A DNA stretch of 64,000 bases from Lepeophtheirus salmonis (lineage: Eukaryota; Arthropoda; Copepoda; Siphonostomatoida; Caligidae), in NCBI RefSeq assembly GCF_016086655.4, contig NC_052140.2:5890001-5954000 (forward strand), in the 5' to 3' direction. How positions within the stretch are numbered: position 1 is the first letter of the stretch; each line of letters starts with the position of its first letter. The notes under the pieces are model-generated. The model saw only the letters and a list, made by a program, of their open reading frames with translations, was not told where the DNA came from and made no database searches. The position numbers and the translations under genes are program-made. Shown here one piece after another: positions 48,091-58,999 of the stretch.

Positions 48091-49300
48091 ATGGTCCTTT
48101 CAAGATTCGCTCTAAAACCGAACGTACCTTTAAAATGGATCTAGGACATATCTAAGATTTTGTTTCCGTAGATGGACTGAATAGCATACATTCTTCCGAC
48201 GTTTCAGAACATGCATATAAATTAATTCCAAATACTCATGTTACTAACATTTTTATTTTGTACACTTGAATTATCTCACTAACGATTTCATTTAATGTAA
48301 CCTCGAAACAGATTCTAGGGAGGGTATTGGGGGATTTGTACAACACGTTTATATTTACAGGTTTGATCTATGTAGGAACTTTATAATATATACATCAGTC
48401 TAGTCTAAATACTAAAGGTGTTTTGCCTCCTTCAGGTATGATCTTTTCTCTTACTCACAGTTTTCTTGTTTTTATTCCAAGTATAATGGTCTAGAAAATC
48501 GGGATAACATATGATGTTTCTTTAGCAATCGACAGCTAATTATGCGATCTATAACATTGTTTATCAGAACATTATAAAAAGTATTAAGGGACTCCATTTT
48601 TTAATTAATAAATTTATAACTGCAGAAGCATACAATGAGTCCATAATTGTGGAATGTGCCTTTTAGTCCTATAAAAATAGGAAATTTAAAAAAAAAAAAA
48701 TATTTTAACGTGACATATTTAGATTAATTATTCATAATAATTATTATATAATAGCAATGAATATAAATGAAAAATGCTCACAAATTATAAATCAAAAAAT
48801 AAGTGACATAAAAGGGACTATAAAGAACCAAACTAAAATTATTAATATATACAATATTCTATGTGGGTGGGCAAAATGTCAAAAATCAAATATTTAAGTA
48901 TCTTATGTACTGTCCAAAAAGCAGTTTATATTTTTATCATAGCTCTCAGAATGGGATCTAAATAGACTTTAAAAAGGAAATTGAAGCAGAGTAATTCATA
49001 ATATTATTTAGTAGTTGATAAATTAAAAAAAAAAGAAGTAGAGCATTACAGATGTATAAAACATGTCCTAGAAAACGGGAGCGAATTTTTCTACTTGATA
49101 ATTTGACCGAAAACTCATTTTCCAAAGCTGTTATTATTATTATTTAATTCTTGAGGAACATTGCTGTACTGGGCCAACTGTCATTATTCACTCATCTCTA
49201 TTACCCAAATTTTGAGAGGTTAAGAGTCATTTTTGCTCACAATTTTCATATAAGTATATAAGCTGTCGATTGCTAAGAAAAACACATAGTACGAGAAGAG
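48091..49300. repeat. Spacer containing an inverted-repeat-bounded unit (about 48505-49285)
   Basis: 'tttctttagcaatcgacagct' (48514-48534) and its near reverse complement 'agctgtcgattgctaagaaa' (49260-49279) bracket about 750 bases, suggesting a MITE. The inner part at about 49045-49170 ('tgtataaaacatgtcctaga', 'taattcttgaggaa') resembles 61040-61155. No ORF looks real. Confidence 0.4.
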
Positions 49301-49861
49301 GATTGATATAGCAGGGCTTTGTCGCACGGAATTGTCCCAATAGACAATCGTGGAGCAGACTGGTGCCTCGAGGAAGACGATTTATTATGTCTAACCTCTC
49401 AAAAATTTGCATAATAGATGTAAGTAAATAATAAGGATTTAGTTCAACACTCACATCAACTCACTCGAACGACTTTTACAACATAACAACTGTGCGTCTA
49501 AAATGCCTGAAAGTTTGTGAGTAATAGTCAACAGATGCTAAATAGTATATGGCTAGCTTTTATCTACGAGTGCTGCCATCTTCACATGTAGTTCAGAATC
49601 TTTTCATGAACCCATAATCATTTTGTCCGGTTTTCTAATGAGTTAGAATAATGTTTTCAGACAAATACTATTTGTTAATTGTTCAGCAAATACACAATAC
49701 TTTTAAAACAAGCCACGTAAATGTCAGTAATACTAACAACCAGAAAGCTTAAAAAAATATGAAATTTGAAGATTGCACTAATTACGCCATGAAAATATTA
49801 TGAAAATTCTCCAATGCTCTCATCATTATTCTTTTATTCTGGAAAAGAGAACAATAAGTAT

Positions 49862-50390
49862 TAAGTAATCACTAGTGCGTGAATAACGAAGAGCAACTCT
49901 GAGAATTTGTTGGGAAATTATAAGTGTAAGTCCCTAGAAATCAGAAACAGCTTTTTCTAGTTTGTAGTCTGAACAGGATTATTTATTTTCAGAAGCGGTT
50001 GTAATTATTGAAGAGAGAACATCTAATTATAGATTAATAACATGTGAATGCGCTCCTGAATGATGGAGGGTAACGCTGACAAGTTGTTACTGTTAGTCCT
50101 TGTTGGACTCGAAGTAGAATCGAGGATGGATCTTGGAGTAATTACTTCTTATATCATTGCTAGATACGGAGTAGAGCTTATGTTCATTTCTATCATCCCA
50201 TAGCTGCTTGACAGCTAATTGAATCAAATGACATGACAGCAAAGCTACTCTCCTTCATAACATTCTTCAAATTGTCAGGGTGACCAGGTTAATTTTTTTT
50301 TCTTTAACATACTGGAAGATCATATTATTTGAATCTCTTAAAATAACAATATAAAATCTCATTGGCAACACAAACCTAGCCTTGTACCGT
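49862..50390 (+). repeat. Dispersed repeat family A, copy
   Basis: 49862-49935 shows 'gtaatcactagtgcgtg' and 'atttgttggga'. 50085-50290 shows 'gtccttgttggactcgaagt', 'gaatcgaggatgg', 'agctgcttgacagct' and 'ctctccttcataacattctt'. The order agrees with the copy at 63310-63610, so together these give a consensus of at least 300 bases. Confidence 0.6.
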
Positions 50391-50392
50391 CT

Positions 50393-50421
50393 TTTACTCA
50401 GTTACTTAGTAACTGAGTAAA
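50393..50421. repeat. Perfect 14-bp-arm palindrome
   Basis: tttactcagttact, one central base, then the exact reverse complement agtaactgagtaaa. It could form a hairpin or cruciform. It lies between two segments of family A. No function can be assigned. Confidence 0.6.
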
Positions 50422-50499
50422 GCTTTAAAACAAAGTGGAGAAACGCGCGTGTTAGCTTGAATAGATTGCTTCATGGTGAGAGAACTCCCCCCGTAATTC

Positions 50500-51055
50500 T
50501 AGAAATTGTCCTTGTTTATTTCATTCTCGTCTTCCTCTATTATCACAGCTGATTAAGGCTGATCTAATGAAACGTCATGATCATTATTTTTACTCTCCTC
50601 CAAAACATCCTTCAAATAGTCAGGCTTGTTGATTTTCGGTTTCTTTTTTTTAAACATGCACATTGTACATAGAATTTTCATAACTAAGCTGTTCACAAAA
50701 AATTATATCTTTCCATAAATATTTAAAATATTAAATTTTTGGAAAAAAAATTATGAAATTTAAGATTTACAGCTGTTAACAAAAAATTATCTTTTCCGTA
50801 AAAATATTAAATTGTTGGGGAAAAAATTCTAAAATCCATAGCTATGCTCAAAAAATTTCAAAATTCACAGCTGTTCACATAAAATGAAACATTTTTTTTG
50901 GAGAAAAGTTTCAAAAATCCATAGGTATTCACAATTTGAACCATAAAATAAAATTAAAATATTATATCTTTTGAAAGCAAAAATTCTAGTAAAAGTAAAA
51001 ATTCCTTAATTGGGGGGGGCTACAGGCCCTCCAGTCACACCCTGCAGATGCATAA
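50500..51055 (+). repeat. Family A right end joined to AT-rich ggcgtccgcag-type repeat
   Basis: 50540-50680 carries 'cagctgattaagg', 'gaaacgtcatgatcatt', 'ctctcctccaaaacatcc' and 'gattttcggtttc'. From 50690, periodic 'aaaaattatatctttcc' blocks end at 'ggggggggctacaggccct' and 'accctgcagatgc'. Same junction as at 43770-43880. 51056-51640 is an AT-rich spacer without recognisable content. Confidence 0.5.
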
Positions 51056-51639
51056 ATTAATTCAATTTAACTTACATTTGAATAAAGTTGGATAAAGGAG
51101 CTCGTATTTAAGCTCAAATGTCATTATGCCATGTAATTTCCTAAGAAGAGGTAATATAAAAATAAGTTCGGGATAAAAACGGATAATTACACATATTTTT
51201 TATTTTTAGAAATAGTTTGTTTATTGAAATTGAAACACAGGCATATGAAATAAAACTATTCGAAATTTGTTCCGTCTCTTAATTGAAATTCAATTAATCC
51301 TTTGTAAGGGAACATATTTTTGTGACACGATTATTAAGAAAAACAAATGGACGCATTTTAAGCCAAACAATTAATAAAATTATCTAATCCTCAATATACG
51401 AATACATCATAAACAAGATAATATCAAGATAGATAAAGCAATCCATATAATCATATTTATTTTTTCAAGAGCATATTAAAAAGTATTGCCCATAAAATGC
51501 AGATTTTAAAGAAATAAGAAGCAATTGCCGAGTGTTAGACATGGTTAAAAGACTGTCCAGAGAGCTATAAAAAAGTGGAGGAAAAGAGCTTTGTGAGGTC
51601 GGAGAGGCCATTCCTGACACCAGCAATAAAAGAAACCCA

Positions 51640-53259
51640 TCTTTTCCTTTGCAGGACTCTGATGACAATGATATTGAAGATCTTGATTATCATCATCTCC
51701 TTGTTTGTGATGATGATACAGAAAACATTTCAGAGAATGAAGAATCCTTTTTTTTTAACATTGAAGAAGATGTGATAAATGAATCGACGCCAAATCGAAA
51801 TAAGCGAAAGCAGAATAATGTGTTGAAAGCCTCAGATAATAATAATAATGTACATCCACCATTTCCTCCATATCTTGTTACTCCTACTGATGAGAACCCT
51901 GACAATCTTTTGCCTATCAATTATTTCAAACGATTTTTCACAGATGAACTTCTTGACCAAATTGTTTATCAAAGTAACATACACGCTATTCAGAAAAATC
52001 CCAACAAACCCTTGAATATTTCGAGAGAAGAACTTGAGCAATGGATTGGAATCTGCAAAAGGATGCATTTGACAAAAATAAGTGAGACATGGCTGTATTG
52101 GTCATCTGATTCTCTAAGTGTAGATTTTGCAACCGTGATGAGCAGACAAAGGTGGGAAGAGATTAAAACCAATTTTTACTTGGTGGATAATTCATCTATT
52201 GATCAGAATGATAGGCATACAAAGGTTAGACTATTAGTGGATTACCTACGTGGAAAATACCAAAAACTGAACACTTATCCATTGATGAACAAATGGCACC
52301 TTTTAAAGGTACCTCATCATTGAAACAATATATCCCCAAAAAACCAATAAAGTGAGGATATAAATTATTCTTCCTTGAATAATGGTGTTTGACTTTTTTC
52401 CCATATTGTGGAAAGATTTTGCAAGTAAGCAGATATGAAGGTACTCATCTGTGACCTGGTTCCAACTCTGTTTTAGCTTTAGCATAGATTATATCAGAAC
52501 ATGTTAAGCACAAGTTGTACATAGACAACTGGTTCACATCGATTCCTTTGATAGAACATTTGGTGACGAGAGGAATTTGGTTTTGTGGAACAATTCAAGC
52601 CCGCAGAATCCCAGGATTGTCATTCAAAGATGACAAGAAACTGGCCCTTATGAGGATCATATGGACATAGGAGACATTAAAATATCAGTTATCGAATAGC
52701 ATGATAAAGGGACGTTTTGTTTAGCTTCGAGTTTCCTTGGATCTTCACTTCTTGAACCAGTAAATATATTTTATAAGAAACTAAAATAATACGTCAATGT
52801 ACCTGTTCCTCAAATTGTTCAATTATATAACAGATACATGGGAGGAGTTGATCTTCATGATCAGTTAATATTCTACTATAAAATGGTGTTTCGCTCAAAG
52901 AAATTTTATATGAGGCTTATTTTTCATATGATAAATATGGTTGTTGCAAACAGTTGGTTGTTGTATCGAAGGGCTGCAGATAAGGATAAGATACCAATGA
53001 AAAAACAGGACTCTCCTTCTCAGTCCAAAGTCACTAATATTTGCAGGTAAATCGAGTAATTCTACAAGGCCAGAACGCTCTTCTTCTGTTTCGAAAGCTC
53101 ATAAAGCTAAGAAAATGAATGGCAATAGTACAAGACCACAGAGGACCTCAGGTTAGACAAAGTTGATCGTTTTCCTGACTTTGCTTTTGTAGAAAATGCA
53201 ATGTCCATTTATGTTTTGAACAATCACGCAATTGCTTCCCTAAATTTCATAATGAATAA
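51640..53259 (+). pseudogene. piggyBac-type transposase, nearly full length but frameshifted
   Basis: The N terminus is acidic ('DSDDNDIEDLD'). Conserved DDE_Tnp_1_7 blocks follow: 'PINYFKRFFTDELLDQIV', 'LNISREELEQWIGI', 'MSRQRWEEIKTNFYLVDN'. A frameshift near 52280 separates 'SIDEQMAPFKG' (first catalytic Asp). 'YIDNWFTSIPL' (second Asp, 52515-52550), 'ARRIPGLSFKDDKKL' and, in another frame, 'RYMGGVDLHDQLI' (third Asp, about 52833) follow. The C terminus has the Cys-rich zinc-binding domain, 'CRKCNVHLCFEQSRNC' up to TAA at 53257. All three catalytic Asp are kept, so inactivation is by frameshifts and stops. I could not define TTAA-flanked ends. Confidence 0.85.
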
Positions 53260-53698
53260 ATACATGTTTTAATTTGGATATTAGTTAATATTTTTAATAT
53301 GTTTATTATATATTTTGAAAGGGTAATTTATATTTTCTTCCATGACTAGAATATTTGTATTATTTTTTATGAATTTCTAGTGTTATTATTTCTGCTCATT
53401 CGCCCAAATGTACTTTCAAAGCCATGTACAATAAATATACCATGAGACCATGTGGATCACAAAGTCTTACTAATATATTTTTCTTATTAAATAATATTTT
53501 AAATGTTTTTTCATCATTATGATGCTTATAAAAGTTTATAAAAATGACAATTTTTTTATTTATTCAATAAATAAAATTCAGACGGTAATGGGTTAACAAA
53601 AATAAGGGGATACAATCCTAATTAAATGTACAACTCTAACTCTGTACATACATGAACGAAGTTAATAGGTGACTACAATGGAAAATACTTTCACATAC
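53260..53698. other. AT-rich spacer
   Basis: Contains 'aataaa'-like signals (53405-53440, 53570). No ORF. Probably 3' flank of the piggyBac copy and the first-intron start of the minus-strand gene. Confidence 0.25.
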
Positions 53699-53746
53699 CT
53701 TGTCCTCTTTATATTTTTCTTCATCTATGGTCCCCATCTCTGACAT
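53699..53746 (-). CDS. Candidate first coding exon (16 codons) of a minus-strand gene
   Basis: ATG at 53746 opens a short charged reading frame ('MSEMGTIDEEKYKEDK') that ends at an excellent splice donor (GACAAG|gtatgtg). About 110 bases upstream lies a palindromic pair of CRE half-sites (53855-53874). A real first exon of a gene running left is therefore likely. The next exon cannot be proved. The nearest convincing minus-strand coding exons are at 46320-46573, with compatible phase if the 46533 acceptor is used. Confidence 0.35.
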
Positions 53747-53854
53747 AAATAAATGGAAGAAAAATTTGAATCTATTATAAAATAAAAATGATAATCGCAA
53801 CATCAAAACATATCATTGTAAATCTCCATGAAGAAAATAACCTTTAGTAATGAA

Positions 53855-53874
53855 ATAACGTCATGTGACGTTAT
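53855..53874 (-). promoter_or_regulatory. Palindromic tandem CRE half-sites
   Basis: ataacgtca-tg-tgacgttat: two inverted TGACGT half-sites two bases apart with perfect 9-bp arms, upstream of the candidate exon at 53746. The intact genes at 4520 and 20907 also carry CREs at similar distance, which supports a promoter role. Confidence 0.4.
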
Positions 53875-54349
53875 CGAAGAAAATTCAATTTACATATATC
53901 GCATGTATATTAGGGGGCAAGAATGAATAATGATATCTATTGAATGATGATTAATAAACGTGAAATGATCAAGTATCTTGAAACGTAGGATATTGGAGAC
54001 AGGGCTTCATTTTTCATGTTGAATTAACTAACGATTCTATGTTTCTTTGTAGAGGTAATATTGAAAATGTGATGACAAGATTAGTTAAAGTAAAAAAAAA
54101 AAAACTAATCCTATTCTTAAAAAAAAAAGAAAGAAGAAGCTTACTAAGAACAAAGGAGAGGTTTATTTATAAAGGCGTAAGTGACTCTAAGGTGACAAAA
54201 ATATTAATGGTGAAAAAAATTATCACCTTCAATTCTTAATGAATAAAATCGTCTCCTGCACTATGTTATTTCCCATTGTTTGGGATGTTTTTTTTGTATA
54301 GAAAATCTTAAGAGGGGGATATGCTGTCTGAGGCATAACTGAGTTGCTG
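53875..54349. other. AT-rich spacer
   Basis: Low-complexity A-rich stretches (54094-54130) give a false lysine-rich ORF. No supported feature. Confidence 0.25.
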
Positions 54350-54964
54350 TTTTTGGGGAAAAATATCTCACAACCCAAAAAATTAATTTTGCAGTTTCAG
54401 GAAAAACTTTGCTGACACTCGTCTGATTCCCAAAACGTCCGAATTTTTTTTATGGCAGGAGCCAAACAATTTGTAAATATCCTCAGAAACTTCTCTGATG
54501 GTGATTCGACGGTTTTCATAATGAATTTTCTTCGCTGCTTCAACGTTTTTAAATGTTGTAGACGTGATTGGACATCAGAGCATTGGCATCTTCCCGCTCA
54601 TCTGGGAAGAGTTTGTACAGTTAATACAATTTTTTTCACTCAAAACAGTTTCACGGGGTACCACTATCAATATTTCATGTGTTTTGGTGCACGAAATTCA
54701 ATTTTTTTGACACAAAATTTGATACAAATTCTTTGATCCATGGCTTTCAATAGCAAAATATCACCAAACAAGAAAGATAATTATAACTATTATGACTCTC
54801 CCAAACGAATTAAACATGTTATAAAGCTCATAATAATAAAAAATAAAGTTATAAAGTAGATATATGATGTTTGGGGCGAGTGTACTAATAAAAAAAATCG
54901 AGTATACCAAATGTGCCTTGCACCCAAAATTTGAAAAGTGACCTTACTTTTTGAACACACGTCG
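54350..54964 (-). mobile_element. 5' half of a mariner element (same family as 39730-40647)
   Basis: On the minus strand, from the terminus at 54964 ('gtgttcaaaaagtaaggtca', TA beyond), the 5' UTR matches the 39730 element block by block ('cttttcaaattttg', 'gtacactcgcc', 'gttataattat'). The transposase start follows: 'MDQRICIKFC' then broken pieces 'REDANALMS', 'RRITIREVSEDI' and 'LGIRRVSAKF', the usual mariner helix-turn-helix region. It stops before the first catalytic Asp. So this copy has the N-terminal part and the 39730 copy has the C-terminal part. Confidence 0.75.
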
Positions 54965-55679
54965 TATACATGTTGTGTACAAGTTACGATATCTGTACAA
55001 GTTCCAACTTATTTTTAGCAAATTGTACACGTTTTAATTTCTTCGAGTTAAAATGTAATATTTAATTAAAATGTTGGTTATTATGACTACAAACTTGGTT
55101 AATTGATACTATCATTTCATTTTGATCTATTAAAATTAAATAGGTATTTTATATTTATGAGTCATATAAATGTGGAATTTGAACTTTATAATCTGCCACA
55201 TAATACTGATAGTTTATTAGTTTTTATTAAAATAGTCAAAAATTACCATTAATATATCAATCATTCTTTGAATATTCAATTATTGGATTGCCCTTTAGAG
55301 TTCCTACTATTTTTAAAATGAAATAGTATGAAAGTTCGCATTTAAAGGGTAAATTTAGCATACTTAAGGGTTAAAAAATATTTTTGGTTCCACTCTAAGT
55401 CTTTCCAAAACTTGCCACGGTCATTTTAAATATTTGGTCTAATTTTAGTAGGAGGTTACGAGAATAAATACTTTTTGATATCCCCCGAACAAATTTCATT
55501 CGCAGAAAAGAAATAAACCGTCATCAAAACAAATCAATATTTTACACAGTTTCAAAAATTCAATCATAAACTTTAAAAATGTCTCAAGAACGAAACAATT
55601 CGTGGTATTCATATCAAATTGAAACATGTTGATTAAGGACCAAATCCTTCAGATATCATTGGTTATTTGGTAATTTATC
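54965..55679. other. AT-rich spacer
   Basis: No feature recognised. Confidence 0.25.
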
Positions 55680-56960
55680 CGACCATTTAACAATGATTAA
55701 GTTGCCGTCTCACATCGACATAGTCAAATATTATTTTTATCTTAAACCGTTTTACTCAAATGTGAAAAATTCTAGACAGTTATCTGACAAAGAAAAGAAC
55801 ATGATTCCAGAAACGTTAACAAGAGATTTGATTTAAATTTGTCTCCACTCATCTTTACCTACTTTAGAACACAGATACGTCAAGGCGAATGTGAGAGATC
55901 TATTTTCAAAGCTGAAATACTAGCTTCAAAATATCTAATTCAAAAAGAAAAAGATGAAGAGTGGATTAAAACCTATTGGACAATATGTTTGATTGTTGCA
56001 ATTGCCGGTGTTTTAAGGATATAGTAATGTTTAAAGACATCGGTTTTGTTAATTGTATCTGTCAAGAAGATGAAAAGATTTCAAATTCAATATCCTTACA
56101 TGAATATTGTGATGTATAGTTTTATATTAATCAGAATACAACTAAGAAGGTAATATTCAGAAAAAAAAATGCAAACAAAAGAATGTTATTGCATGAGCTG
56201 AACCGTCAAAAAAAATTAAGATCTTTGCAGTCCTATGATGATACCGAATTGAATTGGTCTCAAAATTTTAAATAATGCAATTCAATTTAGTAGTATTGAA
56301 AATGAGGGAAATTAAAATGAAACGCATCAGAAACTGTGTAATAAAAGAAATAAGCATGACTTTAATGAGTCAATGGAAACAAGCTAGAGATTCGATTTGA
56401 GCTATGAAACAACAGTAGCCATGATTAACTCTACAAATAATGACTTTACTAAAATAATTGGATTTGATAGCCCCGAAAATTACCATGTTAGTATAGGAAA
56501 AGTTGATAATTCTAGAAGAAAATATGGGGAGGAATTAAATATGAACATAGAGGCTCTTTAGAAAATATTGAATTTTTTGGCTTTGAGGGAAAGAAGAGTT
56601 AGTACCAAGCTATTCATTCTGATAAAAACACTGGACAAATACACAATAGTAAGGTATACTGGAGCCACCTATGTCGACCATTTTGTGTCTACGAATGGAA
56701 ATGTAAGTTCAATATGCAATATTAGCTGATGGGTGTGGAGTGAACACTGGCCTTGAGAAAAGGACCATTACATTTGTCGAATTAGAACTGCAACGAGCTC
56801 TACTTTTGCTTATTACACGAAAATGAGTTGCCCTTCAGTCACTTATTCGAAGAAATTAATGGAAAAGTTGAAGGACCAGAAAATGATACAGGATTCCTTG
56901 GTAAAAGAATTTCTTCAACAGATGGACTCAAGCTAAAACCACTTGAAGAATGCAAAATGT
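55680..56960 (+). pseudogene. Degraded copy of a repeat-encoded protein family of uncertain class
   Basis: Readable pieces in several frames, in order: 'LPSHIDIVKYYFYLKPF' (55698), 'AMINSTNNDFTKIIGFDS'-like segment (56420-56475), 'ILADGCGVNTGLEKRTI' (about 56723-56775) and, one frame over, 'LLHENELPFSHLFEEINGKV' (56806-56865) followed by 'TGFLGKRIS'. The combination of an ADG..NTG motif followed by LH.NELP..HLF is one I associate with multi-copy hypothetical proteins in invertebrate genomes, probably transposon-derived. The superfamily is not certain to me. Many stops and frameshifts: not functional. Confidence 0.5.
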
Positions 56961-58999
56961 TAATATACGTATCTATATTAATTTCTATTGTCAAATAAGG
57001 ATACACTTTCATTGTTACGCTACGTCTTTCGTTAGAAAAAGTACTAGTCATTTTTCTTTATACTTGGATGTTGTTTTCAATTATTAAATAATGACAAGAA
57101 AAATCCTTTCGGATTGACAACTAAAAAAAGTCGTTCCCGCTTTCTAGAACATATTTTATGACACAAAAACGATGTAACAAAAGTTGTGTTTTATTCAAAG
57201 ATTATTTAATTATTAAAATGTTCTAACATGAAGAAAATCAATATAATTAAATAATTGGGAAAATACACATAAATTTAGCTCAGTATAAAATATAAAACAA
57301 AGGAGGGAACACGAGATTCGTGCATCAAAGTGCGTAGATAAGAAGGATACTACTAACGTTACGTTTTCCATCTTTTTCTTGATGATAAAGGATTGTAAGT
57401 CCTTTGTTTACAAATGTTGAAACATCCTTTTACCAATTGAGAAGCTATCGAATCACTCTATTTTTTAAAAATTTTATGCAGTAAATAATTCTTTGGATTA
57501 TTTAATAATAATTGATTCGATTTTAATGGTGTCTTTGAACAGATATTTGATATGAAACGAGGTCCCTAACTCCGTTTTGTAGGAGTAACACTTGGAGAAA
57601 TAAAGGTGTTAAAAAAACGCCACTACTAAGGAGTGACAGACCTTCTTTTTTTTTTTTAAAGTAACTTCAGCATGACGTTTTGAAACATCCTTCAAATTTA
57701 AAGTGACTTTTCTAAGAAAAGGCCTCATTTAAAAATAAATGTAACTCATACCTACCTTTAAAAAAGTTCTTCAATTCAAATTCAATATGACTTTTCCTTC
57801 TTTATCAATCTTCACTTCTAATTTAATTTTAGTTTCTCAAAAAAAATAAAAAATAGTCCTCACTTCAAATTATATATTAGTTTATATATTTAAAAGTCCT
57901 ACATTCAAGTTCAAGGTTAACTTTTATACCTGTGTGATAAACTCAATAGGGACATAGTGTGAGACTTAGGAGCCCTGGAAAATGTTGGACTTTTTAAACA
58001 TTTAAAGTGTGTAGGCATCCTTTTTCGAGGTAGTTGACGAACAGGGGTTAAATGTTAACTCAAATATTTGCTTTATGAGTGCTAATGAGCTAATCTTTTT
58101 TAGTAACTGTGAGATGATACAAATCACTACAAAACTTGGGTAAAGTATGTCTTGTTTGTGAACTTCCTTATCTACTACATACAATTTTATACAAAACCAG
58201 ATTGAACATTTGCGTGTTCCCATAAAAGACGAGGAGTAACCATCAAAATTTGTGACAGAGTTATGATTAGTGTTGTAAATCGTGTAATTTTTAGGCTTGC
58301 CCGTTTTTTTTAGTTGACAAACTTAAGAGTAAATTGTCATCCACATGGAAAAATTATGATATCTGAGACACATAATGATAAAACCTCCGTTAGTTAACAT
58401 CCTTTTTCGAAGTAGTTAATAAACTGGGGTTAAACGTAAACCCAAGGAATTGCCTCTGCACCATCCTGCATTAACGACAGCATTTCCTGTTCATCCATGA
58501 TAAATTAATTGTTTTTTTTTCAGTATGTTATCACGTCTTGAACAACTTTTGCAGTACAATGAAATGGGGTCCCGTTCTGGGAAATCAGATTTGGAGCCCA
58601 TGAAAGGTGTAATTAATCCAAAGCAGCATTTATCTTGAGGGGATCTAAATAGCTGTACTGATTGAGCCACGGCTCCCCAGTTTATTAGGGAGTTTCTGTG
58701 TTCGATATATGTTTCTGACCTCTCATGAAATGTTTGAGCCATCCTTGGATAATACCTATTATAGTATTCTGAGCATTAACTGCATCAAACGTGTATACAG
58801 TAGTATTTAGTGCTCCCTTATGTAAATCAAGTAAATATTTAAAAATCGTATATGGGTATTAAAAAAATACTTTCTTTAAAAACAGGGGTGGAAAAGATAG
58901 GAAATCGAAGCATGCTTTAATGATTTTAATAATTTTCTTTCTATCGATCCAGACATTATGTGTACTCGGGACATAAAATCAAAATTTTTATTTTCTTGC
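56961..58999. repeat. Spacer with short internal duplications
   Basis: 'catcctttttcgaggtagtt' with 'ggggttaaatgttaac' (58017-58055) is repeated with changes at 58399-58440. 58200-58300 ('tgcgtgttcccataaaagac', 'tttttaggcttgcc') resembles 34260-34430. 57400-57900 is rich in decayed 'caagtc/aagtcct' motifs. A modest-complexity stretch 58491-58742 has an 83-codon minus ORF with no recognisable motif; its similarity to transposon sequence is only vague. Confidence 0.35.

Noticed and set aside
49227..49454. 75-codon minus ORF
   Set aside because: Starts within the inverted-repeat unit and shows no motif. More likely repeat noise.
54039..54239. Lysine-rich 66-codon ORF
   Set aside because: Product of A-rich low-complexity sequence with a TTG-type start. 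No conserved features.
58491..58742. 83-codon minus ORF in a GC-richer patch
   Set aside because: Faint resemblance to transposon C termini but no diagnostic motif. Left as unassigned spacer.
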